Origin: Peribacillus deserti
GTDB taxonomy: Bacteria > Bacillota > Bacilli > Bacillales > DSM-1321
DNA length: 64,000 nucleotides
Assembly: GCF_016909175.1 (NCBI RefSeq)
Contig: NZ_JAFBFI010000010.1
Coordinates: forward strand, 1-64,000
Reading direction: 5' to 3'
The translations under genes and the position numbers were made by a program. How positions within the stretch are numbered: the stretch's first letter is position 1; the number at the start of each line of letters is the position of its first letter. The notes beneath the pieces are model-generated. The model saw only the letters and a program-made list of their open reading frames with translations, had not been told where the DNA came from and did not search any database. Shown piece by piece: positions 51,496 through 59,912 of this stretch.

Positions 51496-51947
51496 TAAAC
51501 TTTGTAAATATAAATAAATAAACTTGTTAAGAACGCAGTCAGACAAAAGCCGAGAAAAGTAAGGGATAGACTATTAGCAAGGGCTCCGCCTGATGCTGCA
51601 AACCCGCAAAGCTCAGATGATACGATCGGCGTAGATATCATAGGACCCATAATTCCGAAATAACTGCTGGTAACCGCACCGATGGAAAAGGTAAAAAAGT
51701 TAAATAATGAGCCAATTAAGCCGCCGAGCACTAAACCCAGTACAGCTGATATAAGAATAGAGGCAAAAATATTTACTCCGAGAAAGAAAACAACCATGCC
51801 ATTTACTATACTGGCGAGAGCAGGCAGGGTGAAAAGCATTGTGAAAATAAAACGCGAGTCCAGTAAATGCCTTTTTGGTTTGTAATACGCATACACTTTC
51901 CACGTCAGAGCAAAATTAAGAACAATAAATATGATAAGCCAGTACAC
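51495..51947 (-). CDS. Four-helix membrane protein, mnx-flanking family, member 2
   Basis: Membrane protein of 150 residues, four helices. It shares the layout of members 1 and 3: helix 1, basic loop YYKPKRH, helix 2, a Gly-rich helix 3 (VLGLVLGGLIGSLF) and IGAVTSSYFGIMGPMISTPI. The GTG start at 51947 has GGGAGGTG upstream and follows member 3 by four bases, so the two are one transcription unit. It is convergent with the paralogue-1 coat gene. Function unknown. Confidence 0.68.
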   Translation of the reverse strand: MYWLIIFIVLNFALTWKVYAYYKPKRHLLDSRFIFTMLFTLPALASIVNGMVVFFLGVNIFASILISAVLGLVLGGLIGSLFNFFTFSIGAVTSSYFGIMGPMISTPIVSSELCGFAASGGALANSLSLTFLGFCLTAFLTSLFIYIYKV

Positions 51948-51951
51948 ACCA

Positions 51952-52371
51952 TTACACCTCCCTTTTTAATGAGGTGGAATAAAGAACAGACAGAAGAAAT
52001 CCGCTGAAAATCACTTCTAAAAGAAAAAAAAGGACAGATGCCTGGTTGTGATCGATCAGGCCGCCGATCATCGGCCCCATAAACCCTCCCATAATTCCTG
52101 AGACAGTTCCAGCATATAAACTTTGAAAATCCAAGGACAGGCCCAGAGTAATTCCTGTAAAGATACCAACCGCTGTTGAAGCGAGCACAGCATGTGTGTA
52201 ATCAGGCAGAAGCTGGGCCAGAAGGATCCCCGTTAATAAGGTATTCGAAAGACTCGCAGAAATGGTCAACGCCATTGAAAAGTGGTATTGAATATGTCTT
52301 TTTTGTTTATATATCAGTACGTATACGGCCATATAACATATTAAATGAATCCCCAAAAACACATATATCAT
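51952..52371 (-). CDS. Four-helix membrane protein, mnx-flanking family, member 3
   Basis: Membrane protein of 139 residues, four helices: helix 1 MIYVFLGIHLICYMAVYVL, the basic loop YKQKRHIQYH, helix 2 with SLSNTLLTGILLAQLLPDY, and the Gly/Met-rich GTVSGIMGGFMGPMIGGLI. This last motif is the strongest family signature. ATG 52371 is preferred because GGGGGG lies close before it; an ATG at 52389 would add six residues. It is divergent from the paralogue-2 coat-like gene. Confidence 0.68.
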   Translation of the reverse strand: MIYVFLGIHLICYMAVYVLIYKQKRHIQYHFSMALTISASLSNTLLTGILLAQLLPDYTHAVLASTAVGIFTGITLGLSLDFQSLYAGTVSGIMGGFMGPMIGGLIDHNQASVLFFLLEVIFSGFLLSVLYSTSLKREV

Positions 52372-52486
52372 ATCCCGCCCCCCAGACATAACTTACGGTA
52401 TACATATGTTATTCATCATAAAAAGAGACTGAAAAACAACACCCTTTTTCATTTTTGACAATAAGATATGAAAGGAGGTGAACTAG

Positions 52487-53191
52487 TTGAAAAAAAATAA
52501 ACGGAGATTTTCCTGCTCGCCTGAAGAAAAAAATCAAATTTTCATTCCGGATTGTGATGCAAAACGGATTCCTTCCCCTAAACTTCCATCCCCGACCACC
52601 TGCCTGCCTGATGAGGAGCTCGAAGAATTAGAGCGCAGTATAGATAAAGCCAATGAGATTCTGCTCTCCTTAGGGACACCTGAGGAAGAGGATAGGAACC
52701 AGGCCTTTTTTGATTCATTGCGGAGATTCAAGGCGGCCAAAGTTACCATCGATATAACATGTCCGGAACCAATTAAGGTCGAGGGCTGCCTGGAGGCGGC
52801 AGGCCGGGATTTTTTACTGCTTAGCTGCAGCACATCCGGTGGATTCAGAATCATTCCATTTGAGCATATTAATAAAATAAAAATCAAGAGTAAACGCCAT
52901 GTGAAAAATGAACGAGAACTCCTTGATATTGATCCGCGGCTTAGGAGAAAACTCGTTTTAAACTTTGGAGCGACAGTTTCCAGATCCCCTTTCCTAATAA
53001 ATGAATTCTTCGGCCTTACCCTGCCGATTATGCTGCTATTATTTAGGAAGAAAGTGATTACAGCTATATTGCCAGACGATCAGGTTGAAGGAGTCCTGGC
53101 ACGCGTGGATAATGAAACAGTCTGCATTGTAAACGGCGAAAAAAGGACGGTTGTTCCTATTCTAAATGCATGCGGGTTCCTAATTGAATAA
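52487..53191 (+). CDS. CotB-like two-module spore protein, paralogue 2
   Basis: Protein of 234 residues. The first 80 residues are variable (Cys near 8 and 18, Pro-rich, acidic helix). Module 1 is IKVEGCLEAAGRDFLLLSC with FRIIPFEHINKIKIK (about 100-140). The linker RRKLVLNFGATVSRSPFLIN matches paralogue 1. Module 2 is KVITAILPDDQVEGVLARVD with RTVVPILNACGFLIE at the end. TTG start with an excellent AAAGGAGGTGA upstream. A CATAACTTA element 90 bases upstream could be a sigma-K -10, but no -35 supports it. Confidence 0.68.
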   Translation: MKKNKRRFSCSPEEKNQIFIPDCDAKRIPSPKLPSPTTCLPDEELEELERSIDKANEILLSLGTPEEEDRNQAFFDSLRRFKAAKVTIDITCPEPIKVEGCLEAAGRDFLLLSCSTSGGFRIIPFEHINKIKIKSKRHVKNERELLDIDPRLRRKLVLNFGATVSRSPFLINEFFGLTLPIMLLLFRKKVITAILPDDQVEGVLARVDNETVCIVNGEKRTVVPILNACGFLIE

Positions 53192-53202
53192 TAGATAACA
53201 AG

Positions 53203-53230
53203 TGGATGGCATTGCCATCCAAATTTATTT
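53203..53230 (+). terminator. Terminator of the paralogue-2 coat-like gene
   Basis: TGGATGGC/GCCATCCA hairpin with an AATTTATTTT tail. Confidence 0.75.
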
Positions 53231-53342
53231 TGTCCACAATATATTCCTGTGAATTTTTCAAAGGCACGTTTCGAAATGAATTTCTATTTCAATCTTTCTT
53301 GACCTAACAATAAAATAAAACTCCGAAGCCATCCGAATCCTA

Positions 53343-53383
53343 TTGTCAGAATAGAGTTTATATTTTATAATTTTAAGAAAATT
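53343..53383 (+). promoter_or_regulatory. dpp promoter overlapped by a CodY box
   Basis: TTGTCA (53343-53348) and TATAAT (53366-53371) are 17 bases apart. AATTTTAAGAAAATT (53369-53383) has one mismatch to the CodY consensus AATTTTCWGAAAATT and covers the -10 and start site. CodY represses dpp in B. subtilis when branched-chain amino acids and GTP are plentiful. Confidence 0.85.
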
Positions 53384-53409
53384 AGTATAAATATTCAGGA
53401 GGAAGCATC

Positions 53410-54234
53410 ATGAAATTGTACATGTCTGTCGATATGGAAGGCATCACCGGCCTGGTTGATCATACACATGTGGATTCATCAGGGCATAACTATGAGCGGG
53501 GCCGTCATATAATGACCGAAGAAACGAATTATATCATTACCTCTGCTTTTGAAACTGGCTGTTCTGAAGTGGTTGTAAATGACAGTCATTCTAAGATGAA
53601 CAACCTCCTTATTGAGAAACTTCATCCTGAAACTCAATTGATTACAGGAGACGTTAAGCCCTTTTCCATGGTTCAGGGGCTGGATGCAAGTTTTGACGGA
53701 GCTATATTTGCCGGTTATCATGCCCGTGCATCCCAAAGAGGGGTAATGTCGCATTCAATGATCTTTGGAGCGCGCAATTTTTACATAAACGATACGGTTG
53801 TAGGAGAATTAGGCTTCAATGCATATGTAGCCGGCTATTATGATGTACCGCTTATCATGGTTGCCGGAGATGATGGTGCGGCAAGGGAAGCTGAAGAGCT
53901 CATACCGAATATCACAACTGCAGTAGTGAAGGAGACCATCTCACGGTCAGCTGCTAAGTCATTGACCCCCGCAAAAGCAGGACAGCTGTTAACGGAAAAA
54001 ACAGCAATTGCCCTGCAAAATAGGGATCGCGTTAAACCACTTACACCTCCGGACAGACCGCTTCTTGCTATTGAATTCGCAAATTACGGACAGGCCGAAT
54101 GGGCTAACTTAATGCCGGGAACAGAAATTATTCCTGGTACAACGACAGTCCGCTTTCAGGCAAAAGATATTCTAGAAGCCTATCAAGCTATGCTTGTCAT
54201 GACCGAGCTTGCCATGAGAACAACATTTTGTTAG
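53410..54234 (+). CDS. dppA: D-aminopeptidase DppA
   Basis: Zinc D-aminopeptidase of family M55, releasing N-terminal D-amino acids such as D-Ala from peptides in the cytoplasm. The 274 residues keep every metal ligand at the B. subtilis positions: Asp8 and Glu10 (SVDMEGITG), His60 (NDSHSKMNN), His104 (AGYHARAS) and Glu133 (VGELGFNA). It is first in a nine- or ten-gene operon for importing and breaking down muropeptides. AGGAGGAAG precedes the ATG. Confidence 0.95.
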   Translation: MKLYMSVDMEGITGLVDHTHVDSSGHNYERGRHIMTEETNYIITSAFETGCSEVVVNDSHSKMNNLLIEKLHPETQLITGDVKPFSMVQGLDASFDGAIFAGYHARASQRGVMSHSMIFGARNFYINDTVVGELGFNAYVAGYYDVPLIMVAGDDGAAREAEELIPNITTAVVKETISRSAAKSLTPAKAGQLLTEKTAIALQNRDRVKPLTPPDRPLLAIEFANYGQAEWANLMPGTEIIPGTTTVRFQAKDILEAYQAMLVMTELAMRTTFC

Positions 54235-54247
54235 GAAGTGAAGGACA

Positions 54248-55177
54248 GTGAATTCATACTTCGTTAAACGTCTTATCTCTATGTTGATTACATTGTGGCT
54301 CATCATTACACTGACTTTTTTCTTAATGCATGCGATCCCGGGCAGTCCTTTTACATCGGATAAGAACACGAATGAAGCTGTGCAGAATAACTTAAAGTCT
54401 TTCTACCATCTGGATGAGCCGCTCTATGTCCAATATGGGGCTTATTTGAAATCACTTCTGACATTAGACTTAGGGCCATCTATTAAACAATCATCTTTTA
54501 CAGTAAATGATTTAATAGGAAGGGGAATTCCGGTTTCCTTTGAATTGGGGTTTTGGACTCTTCTCGTAGCTGTGGTTTCTGGGATATTGCTTGGAGTAGC
54601 TGCGGCTCTCAGGCATAACGGGATTATTGATTATCTGGCTATGACTTTTGCCGTGCTGGGTATTTCTGTCCCGAGTTTTGTTATGGCAACACTATTAATC
54701 CAGCAATTCGCAGTTAACTGGCCGATTCTCCCAGTCGCAACATGGGCAAGCCCAAAACATATGATTCTGCCCATTCTCGCACTCGCCACAGGGCCTATGG
54801 CCATCATCGCTCGGTTAACCCGCTCGAGCATGATAGAAGTTCTGGCCCAGGATTACATACGTACAGCAAGAGCCAAAGGGCTTTCTCCTGTAAAAATCGT
54901 GTTTAAACATGCACTTAGAAATGCACTGATGCCGGTAGTCACTTTATTAGGTGCATTAGCAGCGAGTATTCTGACAGGTACCTTTGTAATCGAAAAAATA
55001 TTTGCCATTCCTGGGATGGGAAAGTATTTCGTAGAAAGTATAAATCAACGCGACTATCCAGTAATTATGGGAACGACCGTTTTTTACAGTGTTGTGTTAA
55101 TCATTATGCTTTATTTAGTCGATCTAGCTTACGGGATTATTGATCCACGGATTAAGCTTGGCAAAAAGGAGGGATGA
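54248..55177 (+). CDS. dppB: Dipeptide ABC transporter permease DppB
   Basis: Membrane permease of 309 residues with six helices. The family motif DLGPSIKQSSFTVNDLIGRG follows the first extracellular part. The EAA loop DYIRTARAKGLSPVKIVFKHALRNALMPV is around residues 203-231, and IPGMGKYFVESINQRDYPVI near 255. The GTG start has GAAGTGAAGG upstream. It pairs with DppC. Confidence 0.92.
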   Translation: MNSYFVKRLISMLITLWLIITLTFFLMHAIPGSPFTSDKNTNEAVQNNLKSFYHLDEPLYVQYGAYLKSLLTLDLGPSIKQSSFTVNDLIGRGIPVSFELGFWTLLVAVVSGILLGVAAALRHNGIIDYLAMTFAVLGISVPSFVMATLLIQQFAVNWPILPVATWASPKHMILPILALATGPMAIIARLTRSSMIEVLAQDYIRTARAKGLSPVKIVFKHALRNALMPVVTLLGALAASILTGTFVIEKIFAIPGMGKYFVESINQRDYPVIMGTTVFYSVVLIIMLYLVDLAYGIIDPRIKLGKKEG

Positions 55178-55179
55178 CA

Positions 55180-56133
55180 GTGGCACTTAGGAAACAGCAG
55201 GAAACTCATGAAGCAGCTGTGATTCCCGATGAATGGTTCGTCCCGAAAACAAAAAATAAAGGGGAAGAAGAAGCGGTTGTAAGACCCAGTCTTTCTTATT
55301 GGAAGGATGCCTGGAGAAGACTGAAAAAAAATAAGCTGGCAATGGCTGGTTTACTATTTTTAGTATTTCTTACAGTTATGGCGGTCATAGGACCCATGAT
55401 TTCTCCGCATTCTGTAGCGGAGCAGAATTTAAGGAACCAAAATCTTCCGCCATCAGGCGATTATTGGTTCGGCACCGACAAACTGGGAAGGGATATGTTT
55501 GTAAGAGTATGGTATGGAGCCCGCATTTCCTTATTTGTTGGCGTTGTAGCCGCTCTTGCAGACTTTATCATCGGTATTATTTACGGCGGTGTTTCCGGCT
55601 ATAAGGGTGGAAGAACAGATCATATTATGATGAGAATTGTAGAAATTCTTTATGGCCTCCCTTATTTGCTTGTTGTAATCCTGCTAATGGTTGTTATGGG
55701 CCCAGGACTGCTGACAATTATTGTTGCTCTTTCTGCCACAGGGTGGATCGGCATGGCCAGGATTGTCAGGGGGCAGGTTCTTCAGATTAAGAATTATGAA
55801 TATGTACTGGCTTCTAAGACATTTGGTACAAAAACAGCAAGAATTATAAGGAAAAATCTTCTGCCGAATACGATGGGGCCAATTATTGTACAAATCACCC
55901 TTACTGTCCCTTCTGCTATATTCGCAGAAGCATTTTTAAGCTTTCTTGGATTAGGCATACAGTCCCCTTACACAAGCTGGGGCATGATGGCAAGTGACGG
56001 GCTGTCTTCTATCCTTACGGGACATTGGTGGCGCCTGGTATTTCCTGCATTCTTTATATCAGCAACCATGTTTGCGTTTAACGTAGTAGGTGACGGCCTG
56101 CAGGATGCCCTGGACCCTAGGCTGAGGAGGTAA
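55180..56133 (+). CDS. dppC: Dipeptide ABC transporter permease DppC
   Basis: Second permease, about 317 residues, with a cytoplasmic N-terminal tail of some 45 residues before the first helix. GTDKLGRDMFVRVWYGARISL and the EAA loop YEYVLASKTFGTKTARIIRKNLLPNTMGPI (partly quoted) are standard. GTG 55180 is preferred, with AAGGAGG spaced eight bases; ATG 55174 lies against the ribosome site but would add only two residues. Start overlaps the dppB end closely. Confidence 0.92.
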   Translation: MALRKQQETHEAAVIPDEWFVPKTKNKGEEEAVVRPSLSYWKDAWRRLKKNKLAMAGLLFLVFLTVMAVIGPMISPHSVAEQNLRNQNLPPSGDYWFGTDKLGRDMFVRVWYGARISLFVGVVAALADFIIGIIYGGVSGYKGGRTDHIMMRIVEILYGLPYLLVVILLMVVMGPGLLTIIVALSATGWIGMARIVRGQVLQIKNYEYVLASKTFGTKTARIIRKNLLPNTMGPIIVQITLTVPSAIFAEAFLSFLGLGIQSPYTSWGMMASDGLSSILTGHWWRLVFPAFFISATMFAFNVVGDGLQDALDPRLRR

Positions 56134-56137
56134 CAGT

Positions 56138-57136
56138 ATGAAAAAAGTGCTTCAGGTAAACGACCTTCATGTTTCATTCAGAACATATGGAGGAGAAGTA
56201 AAAGCTGTCAGAGGAGTTACTTTTGACTTGAATAAAGGCGAAACCCTGGCCATCGTCGGCGAATCCGGATGCGGGAAAAGTGTGACTTCCCAAAGCATAA
56301 TGAGGCTGATTCCAAATCCTCCCGGAAGAATTGTCAGCGGTTCTATTCTTTTCAAAGATAAAGACCTTACGAAGGTTTCGGAACCTGAGATGCGGAAAAT
56401 CCGCGGTGCGGATATTTCGATGATCTTTCAGGATCCAATGACTGCTTTAAACCCGACGATCACAGTGGGTGAGCAGATTATAGAAGGAATCAGGCAGCAT
56501 AAGAAAGTAACAGCTGCAGAAGCAAAAAACGCTGCTGTGGATATGCTTGATTTAGTAGGGATACCAAGTCCTGAAGCAAGGCTGAAGCAATATCCGCATC
56601 AATTCAGCGGCGGCATGAGGCAGCGTATTGTTATTGCCATGGCTTTAGTTTGCCAGCCGGAGGTATTGATTGCTGATGAACCAACCACCGCACTTGATGT
56701 AACCATACAGGCCCAGATTCTAGAGCTGTTCAGGGACATACAAGAAAAGACTGGGGTATCCATCATCCTGATCACCCATGATCTAGGAGTGGTAGCTCAG
56801 GTAGCAGACCGTATTGCTGTAATGTATGCCGGCAAGATCGTCGAAACGGGCAGCCGCAGGGAAATTTTCTATAATCCCCAGCATCCTTATACAAGAGGGC
56901 TGCTCAGGTCAGTGCCGAGGCTTGATATTGAAGGTGCAGATCTTGTCCCGATTGGGGGTTCGCCTCCTGATTTATTTTCTCCGCCTGCCGGCTGTCCCTT
57001 TGCAGCTCGCTGTGAATATGCGATGGATGTATGCGACCGGGTGTATCCTTCCGAGACCCGCTTAAGCAGCAATCACCAGGTTGACTGCTGGCTGCAGGAT
57101 GAGCGGGCCAAAAAATTAATGGCAGCAATGAATTAA
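56138..57136 (+). CDS. dppD: Dipeptide ABC transporter ATP-binding protein DppD
   Basis: ABC ATPase of 332 residues, peptide/nickel class. Walker A is [12 protein letters not shown] (about 39-50), the Q-loop [12 protein letters not shown], signature [15 protein letters not shown], Walker [14 protein letters not shown]. The Cys-rich C-terminal extension typical of peptide ATPases ([20 protein letters not shown]) may hold an iron-sulfur centre or bind membrane partners. It works with the second ATPase encoded at 61937. Confidence 0.92.
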   Translation: MKKVLQVNDLHVSFRTYGGEVKAVRGVTFDLNKGETLAIVGESGCGKSVTSQSIMRLIPNPPGRIVSGSILFKDKDLTKVSEPEMRKIRGADISMIFQDPMTALNPTITVGEQIIEGIRQHKKVTAAEAKNAAVDMLDLVGIPSPEARLKQYPHQFSGGMRQRIVIAMALVCQPEVLIADEPTTALDVTIQAQILELFRDIQEKTGVSIILITHDLGVVAQVADRIAVMYAGKIVETGSRREIFYNPQHPYTRGLLRSVPRLDIEGADLVPIGGSPPDLFSPPAGCPFAARCEYAMDVCDRVYPSETRLSSNHQVDCWLQDERAKKLMAAMN

Positions 57137-57172
57137 CATTATAGCAGTTAATAATGAAGAGGGGGAACGTAA

Positions 57173-58801
57173 ATGAAAAAGGTATTAACATTGTTAATGG
57201 CAGCGCTATTGATCTTTAGTCTTGCTGCCTGCACGGCGAAAGATAATGCCGGCACTGAGTCGAATGGGTTAAGCGATGAGAAAAAGGGCGATAAAGAAAA
57301 GGTACTTAACTTAAATAATGGCACAGAGCCTACTTCATTCGACCCGGCTCAAGGTTTTGACGCAGTATCATGGAATCCTCTAAACAACTTAATGGAAGGT
57401 TTAACCCGCCTGGATGATACACATGAGCCAAAAGCAGCGACAGCTGAAAAGTGGGACGTATCAGAGGATGGGAAGGTTTATACATTCCATATCCGCAAGG
57501 ATGCAAAATGGTCAAACGGCGATGATGTAAAAGCACAGGATTTTGTTTATTCATGGCTTCGTCTAATGGATCCTAAAACAGCATCCCCAGCTGCATTTTT
57601 AGCTAACTTTATTGAAGGTGCTGAAAGCTATAACGCTGGCAAAGGAAAAGCTGAAGACGTAAAAATTAAGGCTGTTGATGATAAAACCTTTGAGGTTACT
57701 TTAATCAGCCCTCAAGCATACTTTTTAAGTGTTATTTCAAACCCCTGCTTCTTCCCGATCAATGAAAAGGTTGCAGCAGAAAATCCAAAATGGTTCGCTG
57801 AAGCAGCTTCTTTTGTAGGAAATGGACCTTTTGCCCTGAAATCATGGGAGCATGACAGCAATTTCGTCATGGAAAAGAACAAAAATTATTGGGATAACAA
57901 AACGGTTAAATTAGATAAAGTACATTGGGATATCATTAGTGACACTAATACAGAGTATCAGATGTTCGAAACAAACAAGCTGGATTCATCCAGTGTTCCT
58001 CCAGATAATGCAGAACAGCTTCATAAAGAAGGAAAAGTAAAATCCTCCGGTCAGGCAGGCACTTACTTCTTCCGCTTTAATGTAACGAAAGAGCCGTTTA
58101 CTAACAAAGATATCCGTAAAGCCTTTGCTATGGCTGTCAATCAGCAGGACATCGTGGATTTTGTAACAAAGAATAAGGAAAAGCCAGCATACGGATTCGT
58201 AGCATATGGGTTTAAGGATGCTGATGGAAATGACTTCCGTAAAACAAGCGGAGATTTGCTTAAAACAAATATTGAAGAAGCTAAAAAGCTCCTTGCAAAA
58301 GGAATGAAAGACGAAGGCTATAGCAAGCTTCCGGAAGTAACATTGCATTACAGCACGAGCGATACACACAAGGCGATCGCTGAAGCGCTTCAGGATATGT
58401 ATAAAAAGAACCTGGACGTTGATGTAAAGCTGGCAAATATGGAGTCTGCTGTATTCACCGAAGAACAGACTGCATTGAAATTCCAGCTGTCTAGAAGCTC
58501 TTTCCTGGCCGACTATAGCGATCCTATCAACTTCCTTGAAAACTTTACGACCGGTCTGGCGATGAACCGCACAGGCTGGAGCAATAAAGAATACGATAAA
58601 CTGATTAAAGATGCTAAGAACGAAGCGGACGAAAAAAAGCGTTTCGATCTTATGTACAAAGCTGAAAAGCTCTTAATGGAGGAAGCTCCTATCTTCCCTC
58701 TTTACTTCTATAACAATTCATATTTACAAAGTGATAAAGTGGAAGGCATCGTCCGACATCCAGTTGGATATATGGAACTGAAATGGGCAGATAAGAAGTA
58801 A
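57173..58801 (+). CDS. dppE: Dipeptide-binding lipoprotein DppE
   Basis: Extracellular peptide-binding lipoprotein of family 5, 542 residues. The signal peptide ends IFSLAACTAKD, with Cys near residue 20. The mature domain shows LNNGTEPTSFDPAQGFD, the WNPLNNLMEGLTRLD strand, DVSEDGKVYTFHIRKDAKWS and NDKVEGIVRHP-type ending. It resembles OppA/DppE proteins that bind murein tripeptides. A hairpin after the gene probably lowers expression of the ykf genes relative to it. Confidence 0.92.
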   Translation: MKKVLTLLMAALLIFSLAACTAKDNAGTESNGLSDEKKGDKEKVLNLNNGTEPTSFDPAQGFDAVSWNPLNNLMEGLTRLDDTHEPKAATAEKWDVSEDGKVYTFHIRKDAKWSNGDDVKAQDFVYSWLRLMDPKTASPAAFLANFIEGAESYNAGKGKAEDVKIKAVDDKTFEVTLISPQAYFLSVISNPCFFPINEKVAAENPKWFAEAASFVGNGPFALKSWEHDSNFVMEKNKNYWDNKTVKLDKVHWDIISDTNTEYQMFETNKLDSSSVPPDNAEQLHKEGKVKSSGQAGTYFFRFNVTKEPFTNKDIRKAFAMAVNQQDIVDFVTKNKEKPAYGFVAYGFKDADGNDFRKTSGDLLKTNIEEAKKLLAKGMKDEGYSKLPEVTLHYSTSDTHKAIAEALQDMYKKNLDVDVKLANMESAVFTEEQTALKFQLSRSSFLADYSDPINFLENFTTGLAMNRTGWSNKEYDKLIKDAKNEADEKKRFDLMYKAEKLLMEEAPIFPLYFYNNSYLQSDKVEGIVRHPVGYMELKWADKK

Positions 58802-58807
58802 TAAGAG

Positions 58808-58846
58808 AAAAAAGGGGGGTGTTCGCTTTGAACATCCCTTTTTTAT
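58808..58846 (+). terminator. Partial terminator between dppE and ykfA
   Basis: AAAGGGGGGTGTTC/GAACATCCCTTT stem followed by TTTTTT. It sits inside the operon, so it is probably an incomplete terminator that balances expression. Confidence 0.8.
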
Positions 58847-58944
58847 CCATATAAGTTTTGTGGAGGTCAGACTGCTGTTTCCGGAAAACATTCAACCGCA
58901 AAAAAAGCTTTAACTTCAATTTAATAGGTAAGGAGAATGTTGAT

Positions 58945-59865
58945 ATGACGATGAAGCCTAAACACCTTATTAAAGGCGACACAGTTGGAATCATTGCACC
59001 TGCCAGCCCGCCAAACCAGGAAAATCTCCAGCGCTCGCTTGCTTTTTTAAAAGATCTGGGCCTTCATGTGAAATTTGGCAGACATGTTCACAATGAGTAT
59101 GGATACCTTGCCGGCTCTGACGATGAAAGACTGGAAGACCTTCATAATATGTTTAAAGATAAAGAAGTGAAAGCTGTCATTTGTGCCGGCGGAGGTTATG
59201 GCACCGGCCGTATTGCGGCTTCCATAGATTATAAGCTTATAGAGCAGAACCCAAAGATATTCTGGGGATATAGCGATATTACGTTTCTGCACACAGCTAT
59301 CTACCAGAGAACCGGCCTCGCCACTTTCCATGGTCCTATGCTTGCTTCTGATATTGGCAGGGAGGAAGCAGACGATCTTTCAAAAGCATCCTTTAATCAA
59401 TTGTTTGAGCCCGCCCCATTTACTTACTCGGAAACAATGTCCTCTCTTGAAACCATAGTGGAGGGGAAAGCAGCGGGAACGATCATTGGCGGTAATCTAT
59501 CATTGTTAGCAAGTACCATTGGCACCCCGTTTGAAGCAGATACAAAGGATAAAATTTTATTGATTGAAGATATAAATGAAGAACCCCGGGCTGTAGACAG
59601 GATGCTGAATCAGCTGCACATGGCAGGCAAGCTTACAGAAGCTGCCGGATTTTTACTGGGTGATTTTAATAATTGTGTTCCACAAAGAGAGCAATCCCTG
59701 TCCCTTGAGGAAGTGTTGGACCATTACATCAAGCTTGCAGGAAAGCCTGCTATTAAAGGCTTCTTAATCGGACATTGCTCTCCGCATTATGCGATCCCTC
59801 TTGGTGTGACGGCTTCCATGAATACAGGGGAGAAAAAGGTTGTTATTGAAAGCGGTGTTCAATAA
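58945..59865 (+). CDS. ykfA: LD-carboxypeptidase YkfA (S66 family)
   Basis: Serine peptidase of family S66, 306 residues, cytoplasmic, removing the terminal D-amino acid from murein tetrapeptides or related substrates (the family includes LdcA and MccF). The nucleophile Ser is in FWGYSDITFLHTAIY, and later parts (LLIEDINEEPRAVDRMLNQL and FLIGHCSPHYAIPLG) hold the Glu and His. ATG 58945 has AAGGAG upstream; the frame is open 29 codons above it, but those lack a ribosome site. Confidence 0.9.
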   Translation: MTMKPKHLIKGDTVGIIAPASPPNQENLQRSLAFLKDLGLHVKFGRHVHNEYGYLAGSDDERLEDLHNMFKDKEVKAVICAGGGYGTGRIAASIDYKLIEQNPKIFWGYSDITFLHTAIYQRTGLATFHGPMLASDIGREEADDLSKASFNQLFEPAPFTYSETMSSLETIVEGKAAGTIIGGNLSLLASTIGTPFEADTKDKILLIEDINEEPRAVDRMLNQLHMAGKLTEAAGFLLGDFNNCVPQREQSLSLEEVLDHYIKLAGKPAIKGFLIGHCSPHYAIPLGVTASMNTGEKKVVIESGVQ

Positions 59866-59912
59866 ATGAATGATGCGCTTTTTTAGAAAATCGGACAAAA
59901 GGATGACTCAGT

